Shown piece by piece: positions 1 through 7,432 of a stretch of DNA of 13,075 nt. This stretch comes from Entrophospora sp. SA101 (Eukaryota; Glomeromycota; Glomeromycetes; Entrophosporales; Entrophosporaceae). The notes under the pieces are model-generated. The model did not search any database. It was not told the DNA's origin and was given only the letters and a program-made list of their open reading frames with translations. The DNA lies in assembly GCA_958430865.1 (NCBI GenBank), contig CAUDNR010001316.1:1-13075 (forward strand). The letters run 5' to 3'. How positions within the stretch are numbered: the first letter of the stretch is position 1; every line of letters starts with the position of its first letter. Position numbers and translations under genes: made by a program.

Positions 1-176
1 TCTTGGTAAATTTCATAAGTAATCCTTTCTTTTCTTAGATAAGCTTCCAGTGTTTGAGTATCATTTATTTTGAAAATGTATGGAGCAATTTTTTCGCCTT
101 GTTCCTTTTTTAAAATACTTCTGATTGTACTATAATTCTTGGGTTCCATAGTAGATCTGATGTAAATTAATTTCAT
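1..176 (-). CDS. 5' end of an unidentified protein gene, cut by the window edge
   Basis: Reading the minus strand from the ATG at 176-174 gives 58 uninterrupted codons that run off the left edge with no stop. The protein begins MKLIYIRSTMEPKNYS and continues as a mixed, globular-looking sequence (KKEQGEK, a YIFKIND stretch, LEAYLRKER). It has no low-complexity bias, no signal peptide and no membrane segment. The composition is much less Asn/Ile/Phe-dominated than random translation of this A+T-rich DNA, which favours a real exon. I do not recognise the family. A TATATAAAA string lies 9-17 nt before the ATG, too close for an ordinary TATA box unless the leader is very short. A CCAAT box about 440 bp upstream has the right orientation. 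The true start could be Met-1 or Met-10. Confidence 0.5.
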   Translation of the reverse strand, partial: MKLIYIRSTMEPKNYSTIRSILKKEQGEKIAPYIFKINDTQTLEAYLRKERITYEIYQ

Positions 177-463
177 ATTAATTATTTTATATAGGAGTAA
201 TTCTATATCACTTGATATTTAAGGAAAAAACAAAGATAACAAACAAATGGGAGATTTTAATAATCACTTTACAAATTTTGATCCCTGAAATTTTTGGTAA
301 TAACAATGTTCACTTTGTCTGGTTTTGTTGCAAAATGCCCCAATAAATTATAAATTTAAAAAATTTTTTTTTGTGATAAATTCTAAAAATCCTTATTAAC
401 GAAAATTTGTATATTAATATGTGACTATGTTTGTAAATCATATGATGTGAGACACCCCACTGG

Positions 464-484
464 ATTATGATAATCCGAGGTCCT
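464..484 (-). repeat. Solitary end of a dispersed transposon family (GGACCTCGG...)
   Basis: The 21-mer ATTATGATAATCCGAGGTCCT differs at only two adjacent bases from the 21-mer at 8483-8503. It is related to both arms of the foldback at 6407-6684. Read as its complement (AGGACCTCGGATTATC...) it resembles terminal repeats of pogo/Tigger-like elements, as I remember them. No partner end is visible to the left, so this is probably a relic or solo end. Confidence 0.45.
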
Positions 485-616
485 AAGCAAACATAGAATT
501 TGGATTTAAACTTACTATTAAACCACAAATGTACCGTCCACCATGATTATTCGGGCGAGTAAAATATCTGACTGTAGTATATTGTAGTGCTTTTGATGCG
601 TGTAAAGTGGTACGCT

Positions 617-626
617 CTGATTGGCT
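617..626 (-). promoter_or_regulatory. CCAAT box (NF-Y type), minus orientation
   Basis: The complement reads AGCCAATCAG, an exact fit to the eukaryotic NF-Y (CBF/HAP complex) consensus. It lies about 440 bp upstream of the minus-strand start at 176, far for a core CCAAT box but possible with a long leader. It could equally serve the plus-strand ORF at 850, since these boxes act in either orientation. A chance match cannot be excluded. Confidence 0.35.
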
Positions 627-849
627 CCATTTTTGCACGTAAATTTTAAAAGACGGAAGCTGTCCTTTCTAAAAATAACTTTCTTACTGCAACATAGAGA
701 TCCAAAATTAACGTGACAGAGATATTTTTAATTGGTTGTTGAGCTGTATTACATTTATTTTACGAAAAATTTGGCCGCGAAATCTTGGCGATTATTCTAA
801 ATTTGGTCTTTTTAAACCATCAGAAAAGGCAAATTTCAAGAAAAACAGG

Positions 850-1026
850 ATGCTTACAGAATTGATTAACAGGTCTAGAAACTTTATATACAGTAAAAAT
901 ATACGAATTAAGAAAATTTCAAAATCACATGATTTCGAAAAATTCAAATCTTTGAAATTGACGCACCATAGTAAAAAATTTGGTACACAAATGTTGAGTC
1001 ACAAGAAGAGGAGTGTCAGCCCTTAA
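850..1026 (+). CDS. Small basic hypothetical protein (58 aa)
   Basis: From the ATG at 850 to the TAA before 1027 the frame encodes 58 residues rich in Lys, Arg, Ser and His, including RIKKISKSHDFEKFKSLK and a KKR near the C-terminus. The frame stays open upstream to a TTG at 736 with no in-frame stop, so codons before 850 could belong to an exon whose start is elsewhere. I recognise no domain. Lys-rich strings are what A+T-rich DNA gives by chance, so the evidence is weak. The less A+T-rich region at 540-720 with its CCAAT box would be a plausible promoter. It may be a relic. Confidence 0.22.
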   Translation: MLTELINRSRNFIYSKNIRIKKISKSHDFEKFKSLKLTHHSKKFGTQMLSHKKRSVSP

Positions 1027-1188
1027 CTCTTAATCACGTATTTTCTGGTTCTTCCCTATCAAAAAAAAATTTATTTATATGGCGCAGTGTTTGATGGCTT
1101 AGACGTCGGTTTTATGCGAAATTATTTAAATTATGCATGCAACATTTGGTAGATTATGAAAATCATGCACTATGTTTCAATTATTATC

Positions 1189-1367
1189 TTATTTATCAAT
1201 ATTTTTAAATCCTAAAATTTTCTCTAAAAAATGCTTCAATGAGTCAATATTTTCTAAAGGTATATCTGCTTCTATAAATACTTTTAACTTTAACTGATCT
1301 ATTGGCATTCAGATTTATTTTTATCCAAAGAAGTGATGGTTTGTTTTCTGCTAGAATTTTGTGCCAT
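1189..1367 (-). pseudogene. hAT-like transposase fragment (CGGBP1/ZBED-type region)
   Basis: The minus strand from ATG 1367-1365 reads MAQNSSRKQTITSLDKNKSE and then hits a TAG. Another frame opens at ATG 1308-1306 and runs 39 codons to TAA 1191-1189, containing FIEADIPLENIDSLKHFLEK. Spliced by one frameshift, this matches the order I know from CGGBP1/hAT-type proteins: an RKQTTI-like linker, then an '(A/K)F..A.IPL.k...F..FL.K' helix just before the catalytic core. No zinc finger can be read upstream and the RNase H-like core is absent, so this is a short decayed piece. The assignment is from remembered family pattern only. Confidence 0.4.
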
Positions 1368-2045
1368 TAAAAAAAATTTTTTTTTATAAATCTACTATAT
1401 ACTTATTTGAAAGCCATCAACAACATCTTTGTAATTTTTTTATTTATGTAACACAGATCATCAATTATGCACTTCAAAGCTATAAATCGTGTGATTCCAA
1501 ATTTATGCCATATATTATTATGAATTTCTAAATACTGTAATGATTCGTAATTTGTACAGCAACCTTTTTGCTAAAAATAATCCGCCTTTTCTGAATTTGT
1601 ATATGATAAAAATTGGCGCGCATATATTGATATGAAAGAATATTACAAAGGATTATTTCAAATGGATTCATTCAAATAAGAAAATAAGTTCTCCACTCAA
1701 CAAAACCAATATAGTCGAACCTTGCTGCATGTATTATAATTAAATTTGTATTATAATGTATTTAAAATACATAAAAACATATGAAATCTGTTATTATTAT
1801 TACTATGACGAGATTAATAATTGTGACATAACGGATTTTAAAATGAATTTTCCGTCTTATATATATTGCGCAATCAAATTTTATATACTGCGCAACACTA
1901 TAACCCACCAAATGTTTCAATTTTCGATTTTTATTTGACCACTTTACAAAAATGTCATTTTAAAAATTTACCACATGACTTTCATTAATTATATTAATTC
2001 ATTCATCTATTTTTTCTATATAATTCTTTGATGGTATTTGTATTT
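1368..2045. other. Gene-poor stretch
   Basis: I see nothing supported here. A 60-codon ATG frame at 1756-1938 (plus) begins with Tyr/Ile-rich codons drawn from simple TAT/ATT repeats and has no recognisable domain. Two short direct repeats ending in TGCGCAA occur near 1867 and 1888. Confidence 0.4.
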
Positions 2046-2715
2046 TTAATCACATATCAGCTTATTTTTTCCCGCAGCAATCCATATACTTTGAAGCTCT
2101 TTTCTAATCTGCTTCACCGGTATGGGATTAAAGCCATTTGTGTCATTACCTTGAAGACCTTTCCAAGTTAATTAATTAAAGAGTTGTCGACATATCATCT
2201 AGTAGTCCCCCCCACGTAGTTAGAGGAGTGCCCAAAATGACATCATTCGGTTTTGGGGAGAGCTTTCGACGTTACGCGTAATATGATCCAATAAAATTCA
2301 TTTTTCATTATTATCAAAATTTTTATGAACTGTTGTATGTGAGCTGAAACTATGTGAAATCGAAATTTTTAATTAAAATTTTGGGGATGGGGTGTTTGGA
2401 TATAAAATTCTGATTGTCTAATTTGAATTTCACATATGTGAATTGCAAATTCACATAGATTTCATTTTCACGCACAACAATACCAAGTAACTTTGTGATG
2501 CCGAGATGGGGGTATGAGCTTATATCGGAGCGAAATTATGTCATTTTGGGCACTCCCTTAAGTTCACAATGAAATTTCGGGTAGAAGATGACTTTATGGC
2601 CTCTTGCTTCAATTAATTCCTGAAGTAAATGGTTTTGTTTAGTGTCATTTGGATAAAAAAATATAAAGGTTTTGTTGAGATTAAAGTTCGCGTGGAGCTT
2701 TAATTGATGATATAT
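2046..2715 (-). pseudogene. DDE transposase of the fungal 'PKFHCELN' type, split by a MITE
   Basis: The minus strand from 2715 to 2561 is open and encodes LLQELIEARGHKVIFYPKF followed by HCEL. This is the core hallmark of a fungal DDE transposase family related to Tc1/IS630 (RGH...FYPKFHCELNFIE...W), where the Glu after Asn would be the last catalytic acid. The frame is then interrupted by the element at 2223-2557. If that element and one TAA copy are removed, the frame continues as E-L-N-Y-V. Farther on, 2171-2046 is open and encodes TWKGLQGNDTNGFNPIPVKQ, then IRK...W and a stop. This fits the family's C-terminal '(Y/W)..GL....P..L..+....IR+' region. Frameshifts near the G-run at 2207-2213 and missing N-terminal domains show it is dead. 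Confidence 0.6.
2223..2557. mobile_element. 335-bp MITE, Harbinger-like, with TTA target duplication
   Basis: A perfect 19-bp terminal inverted repeat (GGAGTGCCCAAAATGACAT) lies at 2225-2243 and inverted at 2538-2556. It is flanked by TTA at 2220-2222 and 2558-2560. A 3-bp TTA/TAA duplication is typical of PIF/Harbinger elements. The interior also folds: TGTTGTATGTGAGCTG... near 2332 pairs imperfectly with ...CACGCACAACA near 2470, and TTCACATATGTGAA is itself a palindrome. There is no coding capacity. Excising the element plus one TAA restores the reading frame of the host transposase gene, which independently confirms the boundaries. Confidence 0.8.
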
Positions 2716-2890
2716 TTAAATACTTGATTTTATAGATCTCTATGTCACGTGATACAAACAGAAAATTTTTTGATCTTATTAAGTTTTAAAGTTAGATAGG
2801 GCTATTACACGCCGTACAAATTTCATTAAGTTTGTTTCCAAGCTAAAATGTTCCTCGCCATAGGTTCCATACAGGGCTGGAAATAGTACT

Positions 2891-3109
2891 TTAAAAATCC
2901 GTGTTTCTCTTTAAATTTTTTATAACTTCTTGAAAAAAAGGGTTGGAATTTTTCAAAGTAAAAATAGAATAACAAAAATTGTGAGAATTTTTATATATAT
3001 CACAATCAGGGCCAACTGAACCGGCACAGATCTTATTCTGAGAGTTATTGCATGCACTAAGGCATGGATTATTCCATGTCTTACAAAATTGGGGCTTGCT
3101 ATAGTACAG
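2891..3109 (-). CDS. Cysteine-rich open frame, possible exon of a small secreted protein
   Basis: The minus strand is open for 72 codons from just after TAG 3112-3110 to TAA 2893-2891. The first half contains six cysteines at spacing C-x6-C-x3-C-x7-C-x7-C-x9-C, within QFCKTWNNPCLSACNNSQNK and then ICAGSVGPDCDIYKNSHNFC. Such regular Cys spacing in A+T-rich DNA is unlikely noise and resembles disulphide-bonded small secreted proteins. The frame lacks an ATG. A possible 3' splice site, ACTATAG, ends at 3099, so the segment may be an internal or last exon whose first exon I cannot find. It lies 176 bp upstream of the transposase pseudogene on the same strand, so a lost zinc-binding part of that element is an alternative. 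The family is unrecognised. Confidence 0.35.
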   Translation of the reverse strand: MYYSKPQFCKTWNNPCLSACNNSQNKICAGSVGPDCDIYKNSHNFCYSIFTLKNSNPFFQEVIKNLKRNTDF

Positions 3110-3430
3110 CTAGTCTTACGGATGCTATATCTTCTATAACCATTCAATTGTTCAATATAGTTGATAGAATGCTGTATGTATTAACTTTCCTTCATATCTT
3201 TTCGCGTGATATTTTTATTGCTGATTAAAGAAATGCGAAGTAATGGTTCGATTTTTGTAAATTAATTAATTATCTATGGTAAGAGAAAGCAAGTATAACT
3301 AATTTTCCAAATTAATTTATAAATGTTATAATGAATGATTGTCAATACTTTGTTATTCCATTTATTCATTAACTATAAAAGGGTAATGAGAAGCGACTTG
3401 CCACTATCGAAGGTGCTTATTTAGAGAATA

Positions 3431-4839
3431 AGATCTCAGGTTAAAACCTCGTTTTGTTAATTACGCAAAAGCATAGATAATAAACATATATTGTTCGTAG
3501 CTTGGATTCTTGTGAACGTTTATTCAAAATTCATGGCTAGATTTCGTAGAATAAATAAAGGAAATTCGATTTCTTTGACGATCACGAAAGTTTTTGAAAT
3601 TTTTTATTTTATTACTTAAAACCTATGTAACAATTTAGCTTAAAATTTTAACAACTAATTATACTTCTAATATCTAGTTGCGTCCTTTGCTTTCTATACA
3701 AGCCCGAATTCTTCTATATAGGTATGCTTTCAATCAAATTCACTAAAACACTTTAGGAATTTTATTCCATTCATCTTTTAAAGCAGCCTCAAGTTCTTTA
3801 AAATTCTTTAGATTTTTAGATCGATTTCTGATACATGTTTCTAATGCATGTCAAAGATGATTAAGTCTGGAGATTGGCCTGGTAAATTTTTGATTTTGTT
3901 TATTTTCAACCACTCTTGAACATTTTTAGCAGTGTGAGCGAGAGCATTATCATCTTGAAACGGATATCCTGCCCATTAAATCAAGGGCAACAAATTTGTT
4001 TCCAGTACTTAAATATAATCATGCCGGTTCATTTTACCATCAATTTTTATTGTTGATCTAAGGTTTTCAATATTTAATCTGTTTTAGAGTTCTTCAAGAC
4101 CATCATTATTAAATATTCTATGCCCACTCTCATCACTCCAAATGATATTTTCCACTTTCTTACGCTCCGATATTTCTTTTATAGGCTCCAATTCAAAAAT
4201 TTTATCCTTTGCTAATCAAAGGTTTAGAAGCAGGAACATGTTTATTTCATGCAAACTTCTTCTAATAGTTTCTATAAACGAGTTTCCTGATTAAAATGGC
4301 CTCAGATAATTTACGATCGTTACGCTTAACAATAATTTCTAATGTTTGTCGATGGTCAGTCGGTATTTAAAATGTTCGGGCGACCACTACTGTAAATTTG
4401 CTATACTAACTTTTTTTTTTGAAAATTTGAAATACTGTTGTAGTGGGAAGCCAAGCGTTTTAGAAATACTTCTATATGAAGCTCCATTTTCTATAAATGC
4501 TAACTATTTATCCACGTTGAGCTTCAGTATAAATTAGACTTTCTTTTTGAAATTTAAAAATATGTAATAAGAAATATATTCCCATAATCAGCAAAACTTG
4601 AATTTTCATGTACAAATTTTCAAACATGTTACCATATAGATTCTTTGTCGATTTCTAAAAACATTGTGTCAAAATTTTGGTTACCAAAATTCAATCAAAG
4701 TTCATTTTCTTTATTAGTTCGAGGTTTACGAAACCTAAAGACATCAATTTTGCACAGATGTTCATAAGAACTTAAGCTACGAATAACATAAATCCATATA
4801 TGTTTATTGTGTGTGTTCCAAAGTTTTGACCAGGTACTG
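3431..4839 (-). mobile_element. Tc1/mariner element (relic, about 1.41 kb)
   Basis: TA dinucleotides lie at 3429-3430 and 4840-4841. The right end, read inward on the minus strand, is CAGTACCTGGTCAAAACTTT, a typical Tc1-type terminus. The left end AGATCTCAGGTTAAAAC matches it weakly. The inner terminal repeats agree better: AATAAACATATATTGTTCGTAGCTT near 3479-3503 against its inverted counterpart near 4778-4810, followed by further similarity for about 100 bp, so the repeats were long. Length is normal for an autonomous Tc1 with one gene inside. The left terminus is the more degraded, with a length difference of about 17 nt outside the conserved block. Confidence 0.75.
3674..4545 (-). pseudogene. 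Tc1 transposase, decayed
   Basis: Read on the minus strand with several frameshifts, the protein shows the Tc1 order. An N-terminal helix-turn-helix (TEAQRG.I...GASYRSISKTLG) comes first, then a GRPN motif near 4370. A second helical block follows (IIVKRNDRKLSEAI; SFIETIRRSLHE), then IIWSDES with the first catalytic Asp near 4133. Next comes FQDDNALAHTAKNVQEWL with the second Asp near 3950, then LPGQSPDL. The C-terminus RRIRACIESKGRN ends at TAG 3676-3674. The canonical PIE after SPDLN is missing: a small deletion near 3865 removes the third catalytic acid, and the following Trp codon reads TGA. In-frame stops and shifts show it is inactive. Plus-strand ORFs here, such as 4346-4537, are shadows. 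Confidence 0.85.
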
Positions 4840-5007
4840 TATGTGTGAGAGACATGATGGTAAATGTGTGCTCTTAATAAAGGATATGCTTGTTTGATTA
4901 TTTATAGGCAAAGCATTGTCGATTACCAGAGTTCCTGCTAGTGAATGTAAGAAGATGATTGTGGGTTTGTATAGTAATAAGATCAGTGATTAGAAGACAG
5001 AAGAACC

Positions 5008-5286
5008 ATGTTGAAATTGATAAAAGGAAAAAAGAAATCAATGGCGAAGGCGATGGAAAAAGAATCAAGAATCCAAGGGAAAAAAGAACGCGTTGGTTTT
5101 ATCATGCTACCAGACTATCTTGATATAACTATAAATTGGCTATTAAATTTTGTTAAAAGCGACTTAAGAAATGTCTTTTTTTATTTCACCCGCATGAGCC
5201 GGCTCGCGAGGGCCTTACGCACAATATTAACTAAGTCTCCTTATTCACCTCATTATTTGCTTCTTCAGATGACGGGAAGTATCTAA
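5008..5286 (+). other. Ambiguous ORF region just after the Tc1-split gene
   Basis: An ATG frame of 92 codons (MLKLIKGKKKSMAKAMEKES...) starts 14 nt after the TAG at 4993. A second, ATG-less frame over 4994-5122 reads NHVEIDKRKKEINGEGDG and RIKNPREKRTRWFYHATRL, which looks at least as protein-like. The two cannot both be coding, so I cannot choose. The region may be the frameshifted continuation of the gene split by the Tc1 element. Positions 5191-5216 form a strikingly G+C-rich patch with the palindromes GAGCCGGCTC and CTCGCGAG. Confidence 0.2.
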
Positions 5287-5289
5287 GAC

Positions 5290-5997
5290 CTGAGATGCTG
5301 GGTCTGAGATATCAATCGCAGCACATTAAACGTGGTAAAAATATATGTCTTACCGCTTACTAACGGCGATGATATAAATGAATAGATGGGAAAATTTAAA
5401 TAATTCGTTTGTTGTACTAATTAATGTAACATCGATGGTTAGTTATTTAATATTAATATTTTTTAATGTAAAGTTACATAATATTTTTGCTTGATTATAC
5501 TAAAAATGAATTATTACGCATTTTGTATTGACTTCAATACATAGAAATCAATAATATCAATCCTAATCTTTAATATGATAGATTAATTAAATCATCGAGC
5601 AGTTGACACAAATATTGATAAATTAATTTATTTTGTGGCGTTGGCACAGATATTAAAATTTGTGGCACAGTTTCCCAAATTATAAATTAAGAGTTGTTTC
5701 AAAGATTTTTCATTTAATTTCACACAAATAAAACATTAATTAAACATTGTTTACCAATATTATTGTGATTCAACATATAGAAAAAAACCTTATGATGATT
5801 TAATTTTTATTAAATGGCATGAATAACGTATAAAGAATCAGGAGAGCATCACCTATACAAAAGTTTATATTTTTATGATTGATACATATTTTTCTAAAAA
5901 AAAAATAATATTTTTTTTAATTTACTAAAACAGTATATCAGCTATTCTTTAATAATAAAAAACAGCCCAAACTTTATTGTACAGACAGATCCTCCTC
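5290..5997. other. Gene-poor A+T-rich stretch
   Basis: I find no supported gene. There is a pair of similar phrases, TTTGTGGCGTTGGCACAG and TTTGTGGCACAG, near 5633-5671. Otherwise the DNA is A/T runs. Confidence 0.4.
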
Positions 5998-6159
5998 TCA
6001 TGTACCAATGATTGTATTATGTACCACAATTTTAACATTGATCCTATCAAAATGCCAATATTTATCATGGAAAAAATTTTCCAATGAATCCACCCCCGCT
6101 CTCTTCGTTAGGCAAAAATTATCAATAAAAATGATATGACATAAATAAATTATTGTCAT
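5998..6159 (-). CDS. Small hypothetical ORF (53 aa)
   Basis: The minus-strand ATG at 6159-6157 opens 53 codons ending at TGA 6000-5998. The first 16 residues (MTIIYLCHIIFIDNFC) are hydrophobic and could act as a signal peptide. The rest (TKRAGVDSLENFFHDKYWHF and following) has a mixed, globular-looking composition. An overlapping minus-strand frame (MINIGILIGSMLKLWYII...) is also open, so the choice is uncertain. There is no recognised family, no intron evidence and no clear promoter. It could be a fragment of a decayed gene. Confidence 0.2.
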   Translation of the reverse strand: MTIIYLCHIIFIDNFCLTKRAGVDSLENFFHDKYWHFDRINVKIVVHNTIIGT

Positions 6160-6267
6160 TGCATAAAAACGAAGATTATTCTAACGTATAATACAGTTGA
6201 TTGATTATCTAACATGATTGTTTTTGCCGCCTTTAACTAATCAATCTCTCACGAAAAAAATTATCCG

Positions 6268-6291
6268 AAACAAAACAAACAAACAAACAAA
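6268..6291. repeat. (CAAA)n microsatellite
   Basis: A run of CAAA units (one CAAAA) is visible as AAACAAAACAAACAAACAAA. Confidence 0.8.
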
Positions 6292-6298
6292 TTAATTT

Positions 6299-6350
6299 AT
6301 TAAATTTGTGTTAATATTTAATCAATTAAATTTGTGTTAATATTGATAAA
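6299..6350. repeat. Tandem duplication, 26-bp unit, two copies
   Basis: The 20-mer ATTAAATTTGTGTTAATATT occurs exactly at 6299-6318 and 6325-6344, giving a 26-bp period. The linkers TAATCA and GATAAA differ. Confidence 0.85.
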
Positions 6351-6406
6351 TAAAAATGTTATTAAATAAAAGATCTTCATTACTACTTTTAATAACGTAT
6401 GATTTT

Positions 6407-6684
6407 AGAATTTTATATCATACATTATATAGGACCTCGTACAATTATAATTGAACTGGTATTGAGAAAAGTGGGTAGTGATCTCGTTAAAACACCAGTC
6501 AAAACTTCAAGCATTTACATAATAAAAATTGGATTTTAAAAAAAAATGGCCAAACAAAAGTCACTAGCCATTTTTAGTAAGATATTCTGAGTATTTTTCA
6601 CAACTTTTTATGTTTTCTTACATACCAGTTCAAATAATGATTGTCCGAGGTCCTCGTTATTATATCTTATGATTTAGAAATTCT
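6407..6684. mobile_element. 278-bp foldback element, pogo-like ends suspected
   Basis: The left arm (6407-6470) and right arm (6613-6684) are imperfect inverted copies over about 65-70 bp. The best core is AGGACCTCGTACAAT at 6431-6445 against the complement of ATTGTCCGAGGTCCT at 6640-6654, continuing inward to GAACTGGTAT. Similarity also extends outward through ATCATA and AGAATTT. The loop of about 140 bp has no coding capacity. The core is the same motif found singly at 464-484 and 8483-8503, so this is a repeat family and not a chance hairpin. Exact ends and target duplication are unclear because the inverted symmetry passes through the suspected terminus. Confidence 0.65.
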
Positions 6685-6990
6685 TGTCGCGACATTTTAT
6701 TATTTCGTTTTTGTATCATCGGGTTATATATCATTCATTGTATAATTTATCGCCTGATAATTTAGAAAGAATATCCTTGTTTGTATTGTGAAAATACATT
6801 TATTTATTTTTATTATGTTTTATTGTGTATTTTGTTGATTTTCCAAACTTCTGGAATTCTAATAAAAAGATTAATATAAATAATTATTGTTTTAAAAAAC
6901 TATTTATTTAGAATAAAAAAAATTTTTTTATCTGTTTTATTATTTTATTTTGTTATTTTATTTGTAATTTTTATGTCATGTGCTCTCTGT
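6685..6990. other. Gene-poor A+T-rich stretch
   Basis: Long T and A runs and TTATTTTATTTTGTTATTTTAT-like simple sequence near 6930-6965. I see no gene or structured element. Confidence 0.4.
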
Positions 6991-6997
6991 AAGACGG

Positions 6998-7060
6998 TCT
7001 CGATAAATCGGTTCTCTCGATAAGTCAGCCAAACATGCTCAGCCATTCGCGGCTGACTTA
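6998..7060. repeat. Duplicated TCTCGATAARTC motif plus perfect 10-bp hairpin
   Basis: TCTCGATAAATC (6998-7009) is repeated as TCTCGATAAGTC (7015-7026). It runs into TAAGTCAGCC (7021-7030), which pairs perfectly with GGCTGACTTA (7051-7060) across a 20-nt loop. The patch is richer in G+C than its surroundings. CTCGATAAGTC-like ends are familiar from pogo/Tigger elements, so this may be a relic terminus. No partner end is visible within the window. Confidence 0.45.
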
Positions 7061-7096
7061 ACGAATCTTTTGTAAAATTAAGATTAGCATTTTTGG

Positions 7097-7104
7097 TATA
7101 TAAT
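7097..7104 (+). promoter_or_regulatory. TATA-like box before the gene at 7170
   Basis: TATATAAT stands 66 bp upstream of the ATG at 7170, a spacing compatible with a core promoter and a short leader. In DNA this rich in A+T such a match has low specificity. Confidence 0.25.
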
Positions 7105-7169
7105 CGATTACCTAATATTTTTTTTTTACTTAGTAATGATCATTATTTTTATAAAATAAACTAATCACA

Positions 7170-7432
7170 ATGGAAGCCTGGGTGTAAAAAAAAAATCATA
7201 TTCAAAACTCTTATCAATACAATAAAACTATCACAATACTATAAATTTTTTTAGAAATATATCTCAAGTTCAAACTTGCTTAGATTACTTTAAAAATATC
7301 AAGGATTGGAGTTTGTCAAGTTTTATGGAATCGTTCAAGTTTACCATTAAAAAAAGATCGGCAAAAATTTCATATGAAAATTTATGTGATCGACTATGTT
7401 TTGTAAAATCATATTATAGGAAACCACAATAA
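7170..7432 (+). CDS. Possible two-exon small gene (63 aa)
   Basis: Exon 1 (7170-7183) starts with ATG in a good context (A at -3, G at +4) and reads MEAW plus two bases. An intron fits 7184-7254: GTAAAA at the 5' end, TTTTTTTAG at the 3' end, 71 nt. Exon 2 (7255-7429) joins in frame and runs through QVQTCLDYFKNIKDWSLSSF and ISYENLCDRLCFVKSYYRKP to TAA 7430-7432. The product is a mixed, soluble-looking 63-residue protein with three Cys and no signal peptide; I do not recognise it. Beyond the stop another frame (7420-7506) continues IIQALLVLDNFYTFKHM, so the stop may be a frameshift in a longer, decayed gene. Clustered AATAAA signals at 7634-7646 would serve as a 3' end. Confidence 0.38.

Larger units (their letters stand above)
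177..849. other. Non-coding stretch with a transposon end and a CCAAT box
   Basis: I see no convincing gene. A minus-strand open frame across 310-528 depends on a TTG start and overlaps a transposon-end motif at 464-484. The DNA from about 540 to 720 is less A+T-rich than its surroundings and holds the CCAAT box, so it may be a promoter region. Confidence 0.5.
3379..4993 (+). pseudogene. Unidentified reading frame interrupted by the Tc1 element, with a 48-nt intron
   Basis: Codons 3379-3428 read KGNEKRLATIEGAYLE and are cut at the TA at 3429-3430. The other flank resumes at 4840. Joining the flanks at one TA keeps the frame and gives LENMCERHDG. Directly afterwards, 4860-4907 looks like an intron (GTAAAT...TTTATAG, 48 nt). 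It contains an in-frame TGA and its removal keeps the frame, giving GKALSITRVPASECKKMIVG, then LYSNKISD and TAG at 4991-4993. This agreement of target-site join and intron is strong evidence of a former gene. Its N-terminal part before TAA 3376-3378 is missing or lies in another exon. I do not recognise the protein. Confidence 0.45.

Noticed and set aside
310..528. 72-codon minus-strand ORF
   Set aside because: It begins with TTG, not ATG, has no domain, and includes the transposon-end motif at 464-484.
736..849. Extension of the plus-strand ORF upstream to 736
   Set aside because: The first codon is TTG; a eukaryotic start is more likely at the ATG at 850, unless an upstream exon exists.
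1080..1125. tRNA-like look of GGCGCAGTG...GACGTCGG
   Set aside because: No cloverleaf could be folded by eye and no GGTTCGA-type B box follows.
1756..1938. 60-codon plus-strand ORF rich in Tyr and Ile
   Set aside because: It has a true ATG, but the sequence comes largely from simple TAT/ATT repeats and shows no protein-like pattern.
2953..3147. 64-codon minus-strand ORF
   Set aside because: It starts with TTG, and the cysteine-rich frame on the same strand is far more protein-like over the same bases.
4346..4537. 63-codon plus-strand ORF
   Set aside because: It is the antisense shadow of the Tc1 transposase helix-turn-helix region.
7401..7419. Second intron in the gene at 7170 (GTAAAATCATATTATAG)
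   Set aside because: At 17 nt it is too short to be a spliceosomal intron; a frameshift explains the change of frame better.
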